Shown here: positions 1 to 10,536 of the stretch, piece after piece
Numbering within the stretch: the first letter of the stretch is position 1
Layout: the number at the start of each line of letters is the position of its first letter
Source of the DNA: Dacryopinax spathularia
Taxonomy: Eukaryota > Basidiomycota > Dacrymycetes > Dacrymycetales > Dacrymycetaceae
Assembly: GCA_037974965.1 (NCBI GenBank)
Contig: JBBPFI010000014.1
Span: forward strand, 496,001 to 560,000
Direction: 5' to 3'
Length of the DNA stretch: 64,000 nt
The notes under the pieces: generated by a model
Database searches by the model: none
The model's input: the letters and a program-made list of their open reading frames with translations, nothing else
What the model was told of the DNA's origin: nothing
Made by a program: the position numbers and the translations under genes

Positions 1-1327
1 GTGCGAGTGCATTAGACAAAAACGGGCTCGATTTGTGACCAGAGGATTCGCACAGTTGTGTTGGGCACAGCATGGTCTTCCGATCGCCACACCATCGCTA
101 ATGGCGCAAGAGAGCATATCTGGTGCTGAAGTTGAGTGATAGCACAGGCAATAAAAGACTGGCCTACACTCGCGCCCGTTGCGTTGAAAAAACTTCCTGC
201 AGATGTCGCAAGCATGCGGCCACTGCTCCTGCCCTTTCACGGTGATGAAGGTGTTACGCTCGAGCATTGCACCCGTTAGTCGCTGCGTTTGGGTGAGTCC
301 AGGGTGGTCGGGAAGACGAAGGCGAGTGCCTTGCTCGTTATGGTGTAACAGTAGAGCGTAGAGATCGAATAGGTCGGCGATATACTCTCCGCGCAGGAGT
401 GGGGTTTTATAGGTGCCTTTTTCAACGTGCCGAGGTGTGGCGAGCGTAGTATTGTATACGAGTGCATTCGCGCTCATAGAGGAACTGTGTAGAGGGTAAG
501 CGCGCAGAAGGAGAGATGGATGAAGGAGAGAGAGAAGAAGGAGAGAGAGAAGAAGGAGAGAGAGACGAAGAAGGGATGTACGTACTGGGAAAACACAGTC
601 ATGGACCGGAAGAGCTCGCAAAGCTTGTCTTCAAACAGAAAGTGCTTTTCTCCTTGGATGACTTGCGGTATACCACCATGGTAAACACGTTGTATGTCGC
701 CGAGCGCATCAGGTTGACAGGCATAGTTGATGTGGTAGGTACTGTGACAAGAGGGGCATCGTAGGGAGGTTACAATCACCGGAAGCGCCCCTCGGGAAAG
801 GGTATAAAGAGTGGCCCTGTATCTTCGTGGGTCGTATAGACGAGCGCGATGTTGGCGGTTGACGAAATCGGGACAGTATGAGTATGTGCAGACACGAGTT
901 GGCGGATAGAACTCTTCAGCAGCTGACGGGACAGTGAGCAGGACGCCCAACCTCTGAAGTCATAAGGCTAACCAAGATCGAAAGACTGCGCATGCTCCGC
1001 GAAGATGCGATAATGGTCAACAAGTGGCGGGCTCACGGCAGCGAAGTCCCTGTCACCCGCCCACGCCGTATCGCGGAAAATATCCCATAGGGCGACCACC
1101 TGCGCACGGCTCACTTTGAGACCAACAGAAAGGAGTCCGATCACAGATGCCGGTAGCTCAGTTGGAGGATCTTCAAAGCCCGCTACACCAGTATCTTGTT
1201 GCCAGCAGATTCGATTCTGAAGATTGCGAGCAGCAAAGACGAACTCGATCGCTTGCTCAAGAGTGAGGTCGCCAACAGCGGATCGAAGTCGTTTGAGACG
1301 TTTATAAAGTGCAGTCAGTTGCAGCAT
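1..1327 (-). CDS. KDZ-transposon-associated protein with CxC5 and CxC6 cysteine clusters (5' part, runs off the left edge)
   Basis: Exons read on the minus strand: 1327-973, 913-586, 484-168, 125-<1; introns of 59, 101 and 42 nt join in frame. I start at ATG 1327 (MLQLTALYKRLKRL); the frame is open further up but only from GTG 1462. The first 220 residues match the CxC5-like cluster of KDZ (Kyakuja-Dileera-Zisupton) transposases: FYPPTRVCTYSYC, then ATLYTLSRGALPV and LRCPSCHSTYH. The CxC6-like cluster follows: ACDICRKFF, GRPCCAQHNC and RARFCLMH. In this family the clusters precede the transposase domain, which would lie beyond base 1. No internal stop or frameshift is seen in the visible part, so the copy may be young or domesticated. 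The family assignment comes from recognised motifs; activity cannot be judged from a fragment. Confidence 0.82.
505..575. repeat. GA-rich microsatellite inside an intron of the KDZ-associated gene
   Basis: Imperfect GAGAGAAGAAG tandem repeats. On the minus strand this is the polypyrimidine stretch of the intron 585-485. The plus-strand open frame over it (repeating EGEREEG) is a translation of the repeat and not a gene. Confidence 0.8.
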
Positions 1328-1507
1328 TGATCCAGGCAGACGGAGGCGTGATGTAGAAGGAGGGAGACGCGTAGTCGATGTGAGCGATGTAGAAGGAGAG
1401 AGTAAGCGCTGGTGACTGTAATGTTCCTGATGAAAGTTTATGATTGTGCACCATAGGGACACTTATCCGCTTAGACAGTTCTCAGAGGCAGTGCCGGCTA
1501 TGCGAGT

Positions 1508-1545
1508 GTACGGAGCTGTACGGACCCGTACATTTGGCTCCGTAC
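1508..1545. repeat. Nested near-perfect palindrome (cruciform-forming)
   Basis: GTACGGAGC (1508-1516) is the exact reverse complement of GCTCCGTAC (1537-1545). Between them TGTACGG (1517-1523) pairs with CCGTACA (1526-1532) around a 2-nt loop; only the 4-nt TTTG at 1533-1536 is unpaired. It lies between the start of the KDZ-associated gene and the first tandem unit. It could be a terminal or subterminal hairpin of the transposon, or a regulatory dyad. Confidence 0.7.
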
Positions 1546-2100
1546 CAAAGCGCACGGAACCTGGATTTACTGGCGGGCGGGGGATCTCGGAGGGGGAGGA
1601 GGTCTCGGGTCGGTGGTGTTTGTGCCAAACTTCTCTCTCTCTCCCCGGCCGTCATCCATCGAGTAACCGTCCCTTGAGCTGTACATCTTCTGGGAGCTGA
1701 TCGACGACACATCTTGCTCTGGGCCTCTGGGCCTCTGGTCTTGTTGTGGATCATCTTGACCTTGGAGTATAAGAACCTGGCGCCTCGAGGGACGAACTCC
1801 CCGGCAGGACCGATCACTGCCCCAAACCAGCCGAATTCCGACCGCATCTGGTTCACGGTATGTCTCCCAGAAACTGGAGAAGCTCAGCCCAACCAGACGG
1901 GATGATCGGCAGCCTACCGAAGTCTGGGGTTGTGCGATCGCCTGCGTCGCCTCAAACCTTCTAGTTGAGGGCGTGTGCTGGAACCGAAGTGGAACGCCTC
2001 CCTTCGATGGGCCGAAAAGATTGCCCGGCCAAGTCGACGCAACGTATTCCTAATCCGGACCACCATCTCGAGCCTTCTATTCCTTCCGAGAGACCTCCGC

Positions 2101-2110
2101 CGCATATATG
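2101..2110 (+). promoter_or_regulatory. TATA-like core of unit A
   Basis: CGCATATATG followed by TACC and then a long C/T-rich stretch. The equivalent site in units B and C sits in the same CGCATATAT context 2811 and 7145 bases further on. Confidence 0.45.
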
Positions 2111-2547
2111 TACCCGCCTCCTTGCACCCGCTTTGCCTTCCCAATGCACCCCCTTACTCCACGCCGCTGCACACGCCTCTCACCTCGCACCCTCATCCCT
2201 CGCTATCCCTTTCCCTTTTCTATGCCCGGCACGTCGTCCTCGTCCTACGAGACGCTCCACGCAACCCGTCACTCACCCTCAGGGCTGAGTTCTACGTCGG
2301 AAGAGCGCTGGCCCGGGGTGTCTCGTATACGTGCACTGGCGCATTGCCATCCCTCTTGCCTACCTACTCTGCTCCGGCCTGGGGCCTTACCTCGTCCCGT
2401 CTTCACCTTTCTTACTGCTGGCTTTTGCATCGCTCTTTGCCGTCTTGCTTCGCGCTGTTCTACTTCTCTCTTGGACGGATGTCAGGGAGAGGGAGAGGCA
2501 TGGACCGCGCACGCTGCAAGTCTCCCGCTCTTCTGCCCGCCCTTCCC

Positions 2548-2554
2548 TATAAAG
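2548..2554 (+). promoter_or_regulatory. Second TATA-like site of unit A
   Basis: TATAAAG in a block that is nearly identical in unit B (5409-5415), about 450-500 bases downstream of the first TATA-like site. Confidence 0.4.
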
Positions 2555-3592
2555 AAACAGCGTGGGAAGTGTAGAGAGATATTTACCACCGTGCCCGTGA
2601 CTTCTTCTACCCTCTCGCCCACTTCTCCCTCGTTGTGGGCTCGCGGGGACTGAACCGGGGGGACTCGCAGCATATCGCCGGCAGCACTCCGTCCAAAACC
2701 TCGCGTACTCCGGTACTCAGGTCTTGTAGCAGAGATTGTTAGTCGCCGGTGCTGTGTGTCCCTCTTGCTCCTCCTCCTCCTCTGCTGGTGCTTGAGCGCG
2801 TGCTAACTCTTCGGATGTCTGAGCACCTAATGACTTGGCTGGCGACCTGTTCTGCGGATGGCGACTGGCAGCCCTTGCTTGTCCATGGCTTTCGCGTACA
2901 CCCAGAGTTCGCGATAATCTCTGCTGAGGGCCAAGGCTGCTTGTCCCCTTCTGACAGGGGCGATCTTGTCGGCTCAACTTGTTCTCAACTGCCTTGGGCT
3001 CGTGGACTCTTGGACTCTTGGACTCTGTCCAAGGGGAGAGGGGGACTCGCAGCCTGTCGTTTACTCGCAGCCGCACACTTGGGTCTGCCCCCCACTGTTG
3101 CTCGACGCCGAGGTGTCGAAACGGAGGTGACTTCCAGTCTCTTCCGGGGGGATGTCAGCAGGATAACCATTACCTGCTTAGACACGTCCGACCCCCGGGA
3201 CTGGATGTTCCTCCCGCATCCGGCTCTTCTTTGTCTGCTTGCCGCTACCGCGTATCTTCTCTGCATCTTTTCTGGGTCAACCATGGGGAGCCACACCAAG
3301 GTGCACCCAAGACCACCAAGTTCTTAGTGTGGCAACTACCGAATACGCAATTGAAGCGCAGCAGCGAGGTACAGTCAGCGCACCTGGCCGCTACCGCACG
3401 CCTTCTGCCTGCGGTGCCGCACTGCCATGGAGCTTGACTGCACGTCCCGCCCTGGCTCGCACTCCCACTTCCGGCTGCACATAACTGACGACTGCCGCGC
3501 CCGATCGCACGAAGAGCTCCTACGGTAATGCTGGCTGCTCCGTTAGAATATGCAAGGGTGGCGACTTCCAGCGGGCTGGAGATTGGGCATGC

Positions 3593-3613
3593 TGCAGCAG
3601 ATCACGTGCTGCA
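3593..3613. repeat. Conserved 7-bp dyad of unit A
   Basis: TGCAGCA, a 7-base spacer, TGCTGCA. It lies 30 bases downstream of a GACTTCCAGC block. The same pair occurs at 7960-7981 and 12271-12291. Confidence 0.6.
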
Positions 3614-4911
3614 TTCATATCCCATTCAAAACCCCTGCATGTTCCGCCGTTGTTCTTTCAGTTGTTCCTTCTGGCCCTACTACAGAAGTAGTGACGGATG
3701 CTTTGGTGGTATACGACATGACACTGGATTTGACGTGGGAAAGACGGGAACTATCCTTTGAGAACGGGGGCAAAGACGAAGGGAGAATCGGGAGGAAGGG
3801 AGGAGAGGGGTGGGCTAAGAGGTTTGGGTTATTTGCGTGTAGGAAAGGTTTGGTGTACAAGGCACAGAGGTCTCATCCTCTTGCTCTCCCCTCCTGTCTC
3901 CAATGTCCTCGTATCGTCGCCTCGCAGGGCTCCGACCCCACTCATGCTACCGACGGTCTGCCCGCTTCGCGCCCGACTCCCAAAGCTCTTTCTCATCATC
4001 CCCTCACACTCCTGGGCCACTGCACACTTCAACCCATACGTCGCCCGCAGCGTGTTCCCTCCCGTGAATCTGCCAACTTTGGGGGGTGAAATGCGTGCAT
4101 ATCGCCCGGTTAGACCCGTCGCGGAAATAGGATACCAGTACTGCTCCGCCAAGCAAGTTTGTACCTGCCAGAAAAGGGAAGAAAAAGAACAGAAATGGAC
4201 TCGATGGAAGGTTACGATCGGACTGCACGTGAAAGTAGTGATCGAGGTGATCGATCATTCCTCGATCATGATCCGAATTTGTGCGAATGATGGGAAGCGG
4301 GCGGGTGGCAACGGGTGGCGTTGGCGTCATCAACGGGGAAATTCGGGGCGGTTGCGAGGGTTTTGCGGTCTTGGGCTTGGTTGTGGGTGGTGTGTTTGCC
4401 AACTTTGTCTCTCCCTCTCCCTCATCCATCTTGGAAACGTTCCTTGAGCTGTTCTTGAACCTGATCGCCGACGTGGATCGCCGACGTGGATTACTCTGGG
4501 CCCTGCTCCGTCTCTTGTGTCTTTTTTGGAGCATCTGGCGACCTCCGAGGCTGAGTATGCGCACGTCGACCGACGAACCTCGCGCAGGGCCGATCACTTT
4601 CCAAATCCAGACGCTGCTTGACCGAATCTGGCTGATGATATGCCTTAATAAAACTGGAGGAACTCACCCGAAGGACACAGGATGATCGGCCGTCCGTCGC
4701 TGAAGGTCCGGGCCGCCAGATCTCCTTCCTCAGCCGCGCTTTCGTGGCATATGCTGATCCCGACGATGATGACCTGTTTCTTTTCCTGGCAGGACGCGTC
4801 AGGTGGATCACCCAGATTTAGGGAAAGGATCTGGCTCCAAGGCCAGACCTGAGACAACCCGCAGAAGGGGACAGATTCTGATGATCTCTACCGTCCCCGA
4901 GCGACCCTCCG

Positions 4912-4921
4912 GCGCATATAT
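4912..4921 (+). promoter_or_regulatory. TATA-like core of unit B
   Basis: GCGCATATAT directly upstream of a C/T-rich tract. Conserved in position with 2101, 9246 and 13510. Confidence 0.45.
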
Positions 4922-5408
4922 TTACTCTCCAGCTCATCTCCCCGCTTCCCGACCTTCCACTATCCATCCCCTGTCTCCCAACTACACACTCCCTTCCCAC
5001 TCTTACCCAATCCCTTCGCGCCCTCACAACCCCCTTCACGCCTCCAACCTCATACTCTCATCCCTCGCTATCCCTTGCTGCTCTCCATGGCCGGCACGTT
5101 CTTCCCGTTCAACGAGACGCCGCACTCAAACCGTCACTCACCCTCAGAACTGAGTTCGACGGCCGAATGGGTTGGGCGTCTCGTACACGGGCAGCTTCCG
5201 CCTTCCTCAACGCGTTTTGGCATCTGATCTGCTCTGCTCCTATGATCTTACCTCGTCTCGTCTCGACTTTTCCTGCTGCTGGCTTTTGCATCGCTCTTTG
5301 ACCTCTGGCCTTGCCCTGTCCTACTTCTCTCTTGGACGGATGTCAGGGAGAGGGAGAGGCATGGACCGCGCACGTTGCAAGTCTACCGCTCTTCTGCCCG
5401 CCCTTCCT

Positions 5409-5415
5409 TATAAAG
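5409..5415 (+). promoter_or_regulatory. Second TATA-like site of unit B
   Basis: TATAAAG within the segment that is almost identical to 2460-2830 of unit A. Confidence 0.4.
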
Positions 5416-6259
5416 GAACAGCGTGGGAAGTGAACAGAGTCAAGGTGTTGCGTGCGCGCTCCGCCCTCTTCTACCCTCTCTCCCACTTCTCCCTCGTTGT
5501 GGGCTCGTCGGGACTGGGCCGGGGGGACTCGCAGCATCTTGCAACCAGCACTCCGTCCAAAACCTCGCGTACTCCGGTACTCAGGTCTTGTAGCAGAGAT
5601 TGTACGCCGATGCTGTGTGTCCCTCTTGCTCCTCCTCCTCCTCTGCTGGTGCTTGAGCGCGTGCTAACTCTTCGGATGTATCAACCAGGACACCTAATGG
5701 CTTCGCTGGCGGCCTCTTCCGCAGCTGGTGACTAGCGGTCTTTGCGCACACGGTCCTCGCGTACGCTACAGTACTGTACGCTAAAAGGTCCCCGGTGTTG
5801 TGGATAGGCTGCTTGTCCCCCTCTGACAGGGGCGATCTCGTTGGCTCTACTTGTTCTGAACTGTCGCGGGCTCGTGCTCTCTTCGACTCTTCGACTCTTG
5901 AACTATGTGTGACGGAAGAGGGGGACTCTCAGCGGTCGTTTACTCGCAGGTGCAGACTCTCGTCCGCTCCGCGCTTTGTAGACGCAACGCTGCCTGCCCA
6001 TCTTGCTTCCCAAGCCTGTATCCCCAGCATCTATCTCATCCCTCGGCGGTCCAACGCTCGTTCCGGCCCTGGGCACAAGACCGGCGACTCGCAAGGCTCT
6101 ACGCGCGACGTGCACCCCAGCCCGTCAGTATGGCTGTCTGGCTGCATGTCTCGCTCTTGCCACTACTCATACTTCACCCAACCTCTATTCTGCGGCCCGC
6201 TCTTGCGCCTCGGCTCCTCCGGCAGATTTAGCATGGTTTTCTGCTGCTGTCTGCTGAGT

Positions 6260-7075
6260 GGGACTCGCAGCAGCGCATCACGTCGAACCGTCCCTAAACC
6301 GGTACCGTTATGGTAGTTTCAGGACCTCGATCTCGCCGTATAGTACTGCTGCATGTCCCGCTCAGGCTGTCTCATCCCAAGTCTCCTTTCTTCTCTTCCT
6401 CCTCGTGCCCCGGGTACGGGTACAAGCATACAGTTCCGCAGCTGAGCGAAAGTGCGGGAGTCGGACTCGCAGCATTCCTCCTGGCTGTGCTCCCTAGACT
6501 CAGGTCTGCGGTTTTGGAGAGTCGAGCTGGTGCTGCATGTCTTGCCCCGGTACACTCCCTCCCGCCTGCTCAATGCTATTCTTTGCTGGCGTTACCATTC
6601 CTTCGGCCCAAGTGGGATACGCAGCATTGTTCCGGTTTGTGCTCCGCAGGCTCTGGTCTGCGGTATGGTGCAAAAACTGAACACAGTGCTGCATGTCTTG
6701 CACGGCCATCTCTACTACTCTTTCTCTGGCAATATCCCTTCCTAGGGCGATATGGACGGCCGTGGGACAGGTAGCATTCCTCCTACACGCGATTCAAAGA
6801 CCTTGGTGCGTCTTCCGATTGGCGATGGGATGCTGCATGTCCCGCTCGGATTCCCTCGCCTCCGCGACTCCGCTTTTGACTCATTTCTGTCTTTGCACGG
6901 ACGGAGACTTGCAGCCTTCTTCTCGCGTCTTTCCGTTGGCTCTCGTCCGCTGGAATAACAGCGTGGAGCGAGGGAGTCTGCAGGTCTCGTGCGTGACTGC
7001 GCTGGGTCTTTCTCTACCGGATTCGATATCTTGGCACGCATGTTGTCTCTTCCCGCTGGGTAGGACTTGCAGCAC
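6260..7075. repeat. Alternating inverted-motif array of unit B
   Basis: Forward motif (consensus GGGACTYGCAGCA) begins at 6261, 6463, 6614, 6764, 6903 and 7063. Reverse motif (TGCTGCATGTCCCGC) begins at 6347, 6531, 6687 and 6831, always between two forward motifs. Neighbouring motifs are 67-116 bases apart, mostly 67-86. Apart from one mismatch the reverse motif is the reverse complement of the forward one, so each adjacent pair can form a stem with a loop of about 60 nt. The sequence between motifs is not conserved. Confidence 0.7.
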
Positions 7076-7959
7076 TCGTTCGACTTGCGATTCGTAGCGA
7101 CTAGCAGCCCTCATCAAGCTTCCTTCCGTATGTAGATGCTGTACTGCGAACGGTCGAATGTCGAGCTCGCTGTTCGTCCTGCTCTTGTGCGTTTGCAATC
7201 GCATGCTTGTTCTGTTACGCCCCTCGCCGAGCTCGGGCTGGCTTACCGAGCCAAAGCCCTCTCTTCCGGTTTTCCGGCGTCTTGGGCATGGCAGAGCGGT
7301 GACTTCCAGTCTCGAACGCCTCTGTATTCGGAGGGCAGTCGGCGCCGATGGGTATGGGTGTTTTCTGAGACTGGACGTCCCGTTTTTGCTTGCATATGGG
7401 CCACACATCATTCCCGATGGCTACCCTGTACACGCGTACGGGGAAACCTCCTCCGAACGTCTTCTTAGTGACATTTCCAAGCAAGCGGCTAAACGGAGGT
7501 GACTTCCAGTCTCTTGCGGGGGGTGCTAGCAGGGTAACATTGCCTGCTGCTTCAACCAGCCCGGTAGGACTGGATGTTCCTCTCGTGTCGGCTCTTTGTC
7601 CGCTTGCCGCTCAACACGTATACCTCTTTTTTCCGGCTCACAAGTCACAAGATGAGCCACATCAAACCGCGGCCAAGTTCTCAGGGTGGCAAGTGCCGAA
7701 TAAGGAGTTGACGCATGGCAGCGACTTACAGTCAGTGCACCTGCGCGCTATCGCAGGCCCCCTGCCTGCTATACCCCGCGATCTTATTGCATGACCGCAC
7801 GTCCTGCCATCGCTTGCACTCCTGATCCCTGCTGAGCTCAAACAACAAACCCAACACCCGACTGCAGGAAGAGCGCTCACTAATGCGCTGGTTGGTCTCT
7901 TATCTTAGATTAGAAAGCGCAATGGTGATGACTTCCAACGACGGGGAGCTTGGGCATAC

Positions 7960-7981
7960 TGCAGCAGTGTCACTTGCTGCA
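7960..7981. repeat. Conserved 7-bp dyad of unit B
   Basis: TGCAGCA, an 8-base spacer, TGCTGCA, downstream of GACTTCCAAC. The spacer sequence differs from unit A while both arms are unchanged. Confidence 0.6.
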
Positions 7982-9245
7982 TACCATGTCTAGCTCCAGC
8001 CGTGCTGATGTTCCGCCTTTGCTCTTTCAGCGGCTTTCTCTGACCAGGGCGAAGCACTCGGGAACGCTACGGTTGTTTTCTCGGTTGTGGGAAGGCATGA
8101 CACGATATAGTCTTCTACGCCTTGCGGAAGAGAGCGTATGTGTCCTTCGGAAGAAGTAGGCGAAGACCAAAGGAGAAATGGTGGGTAGGGATGAGAGCGG
8201 TGAGGGGTAAGAGGTAGGAGTCAGTTCCCCGTCACAGAGGCGAGGCCTTGCCGTACGAGGTGCAAGAGCTCTTGTTCTCTTACTGTCTGCTCCTGTCTTC
8301 GCTGTTTTTGCATTGTCGTGTCCTCCAGACCGACCCGTGTTATCTGTGCGCCAGCCTCTTTGCATTTCGCACCCGAAACTCTTTCTCAATCTCCCCATCA
8401 TCCACCCGCACTCCCTCTCAGCCACTCGCCTTCTCTCCTTCAGCGTTTTCCTTCCCTTAAACCAGCCAAATTTGCAGGGCGGCATGGGCAGATCGGGTCA
8501 GCCCCGTCGCGCAGATACGATACTGTTAGTCTGTTCCCCCAAGCAGAGATGTACTCGCCAGAGAAGGAAAGAGCGAAAATGGACGATGGAAGGCTGCAAT
8601 CGGAAGGCATGTGAAAGTGTGCGATGGAGGTGATCGATCATTTCTCGATCATGATGCGAATTTCTACGAATGATGGGAAGAAGGGATCGGGGCGGAGGAT
8701 TTCGGGCGGTTGCGACCGGTGATCTGCGGTCTTGCGCTTGGTTGTGGGTCGTGTGCCCACTTTGTCTCTCCCTCTCCCTCATCCATCTCGGAAAGCTTCC
8801 TTGAGCTGTTATTGGAGCTGATCGACAACGTGGATTACTCTGGACTCCGTTCTGTCTCACTGATCTTGTCCTGAATAATCTGGCAACCTCCGAGTCTGAG
8901 TTTGCGCACGTCGACCGACGAACCCCCGGCAGGATCGATCACTTCCCTAATCCGGGCAAAGACCCACCAAATCTGGTTCATGAAATGCCTCTCTGACACT
9001 CAAGAAGCCCAGCGGAACAAGACAGGGTGATCGGCTGCCTATCAAATTCTGGGGTCATCAGATCGCCTTCTTTGTGTGCTGCTCGCAGGCATGTACTGAC
9101 GCCGATGACGATGAGCTGGTTGTCCCGCCGATGCTCCAGGACGAATCGACGATCCGCTCGTCTTTCTTACCTTTTCGAGAGAAGCTATGCCTTATCAGTC
9201 TAGACGACCGTCTCGAGGCTTCTAATACCACCGAGTGACCCTCGG

Positions 9246-9256
9246 GCGCATATATG
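9246..9256 (+). promoter_or_regulatory. TATA-like core of unit C
   Basis: GCGCATATATG followed by TACC, exactly as in unit A, and a C/T-rich downstream tract. Confidence 0.45.
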
Positions 9257-10536
9257 TACCCTCCTCTGCACCTCCGCCGGCTGCATGAGCTCCTCCCTCT
9301 TTCCCACCTCCACCGCCACCCCAAGATCCACGCTGCACGAGCTCAATCAACATTTGCCGGGTCGTCGCACCCCTTCACGCCTCTGCTCGCAACTCCCACT
9401 CTCATCCCTTGCTATCCACTTCCCCCTTCTCCATCGAGGGCACGTCCCACCCGTCCTCCTCGACGCTCCACTCAAGCCTTCATCCACACCTCAGGGTTGA
9501 GGCTCCCATCAGACAAGCGTTGGGCGGTTCTTACACGTGCACTTGCGCGTTGACATCCCTTCTGAACACCCTACTCTGCTCCTAGGATCGTACCTCGTCT
9601 CGACTCGACCTTCTCCTGCTGCTGGCTTTTGCAGCACTCTATGCCGTCTTGACCTGTTGCCGCTGTGCGACCTCTGTGACTTTCTCATACTGAGGGGTGT
9701 CCAAAAGGAGTGAACGGGAGGGACCGCACACGCTGCAACGCTCAGGCTCTCCTCCTCTCGCCGTACCCCATAGAGGAAAGCTTGCGAAGCGGAAAGAGTT
9801 GTCGTGCGAAGTGCGCGCGCTCCCTTCTGCCCTCCAATAGCCTCCCATTCTATCCTTCATTATCCATCGTCCACTTCCCCCGTTCCTGATTCTCGGACGA
9901 CCGACGGCGAACGAGCGGGAAGGGGAGGACACGCAGCAACTCGCCAGCGCTCGTCCAAGACCCCCTCCTCGGGTATTGGGGTTGACTCCGTGGACGGCAT
10001 CACCGGTCCCATTTGTCCCTCCTGCTCGTCCTCCTCTTCTCCTCCTGTGCTAGTGCTCCACCGCGCGTCGGCTCCTCGTCTCTCTCAACACTCACGGACC
10101 TCGACCGGGACTTCCGCGTACTCGTTTCCCGTTCAGGGCCCGGGGGGCGACCAGCAGTCTTTCTCGTACCTCTCGCGTACGCTACAGTACGCTAAAGGCC
10201 CCTGGTATTGGGATTAGGCTGCTTGTCCCCCTCTGCTAGGGACGCTTTCGTTGGCTCTACTTGTCCTGAACGCTCCCCACCTAGTGGTCTCCTTTCAGAT
10301 TTCAACGAGAAAGGGGGACTCGCAGCCCTCTTCTTTCCTCGCAGGAGCAGATCATCCACCGCTTCTCTTCATGGAACCAGAGCGTTGCCTGTCCCTCCCG
10401 CTCTCTCCGCTTGCCGTGTTCGTCAAGGAGTGGCCTATGTCACTGCTATGTCATCCGACCTCCCTTCTACAGCCTGCTCTTTCCCTTCCTCTCTTGCGGC
10501 AGACCTAGCCTGGTTTCCTGTTGCTGTCTGCTGAGT

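Larger units (their letters stand above)
1600..4374 (+). repeat. Tandem non-coding unit A (short copy, about 2.8 kb)
   Basis: First of a series of related units. Landmarks shared with units B and C: a GGTGTTTGTGCCAAAC-type block near 1610 followed by a CTCT tract and a CTTGAGCTG block; GACGAACTCCCCGGCAGG near 1791; TATA-like CGCATATATG at 2101; a second TATA (2548); CTTGTCCCCTTCTGACAGGG near 2941; CGGAGGTGACTTCCAGTCTC near 3122; and the TGCAGCA/TGCTGCA dyad at 3593-3613. It lacks the central dyad array of B and C. The part 2460-2830 is almost identical to 5335-5690 in unit B, so that stretch was duplicated or gene-converted recently. Several frames are open because the DNA is pyrimidine-rich, but none is conserved between units. 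Confidence 0.7.
4375..8734 (+). repeat. Tandem non-coding unit B (about 4.4 kb, complete array)
   Basis: It starts at the block near 4385, homologous to 1610 and 8745. It carries the TATA-like GCGCATATAT at 4912, a second TATA at 5409, the CTTGTCCCCCTCTGACAGGG block near 5814, the dyad array 6260-7075, the block CGGAGGTGACTTCCAGTCTC near 7494, the GACTTACAGTCAGTGCACC block near 7727 and the dyad at 7960-7981. It has the same order as unit C over its whole length, with moderate divergence that includes many small indels. Open frames do not correspond between B and C, which argues against coding function. Confidence 0.7.

Noticed and set aside
516-764. Plus-strand frame with repeating Glu-Gly-Glu-Arg
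   Set aside because: It translates a GA microsatellite that lies in an intron of the minus-strand KDZ-associated gene.
2100-2653. Overlapping 180-200-codon frames in unit A as genes
   Set aside because: Several frames are open at once because the DNA is C/T-rich; none is kept in units B or C.
6260-7075. The regularly spaced repeats as a CRISPR array
   Set aside because: The motif is short (13-15 bases), alternates in orientation, spacing varies from 67 to 116, and the surrounding genes are clearly eukaryotic with introns.
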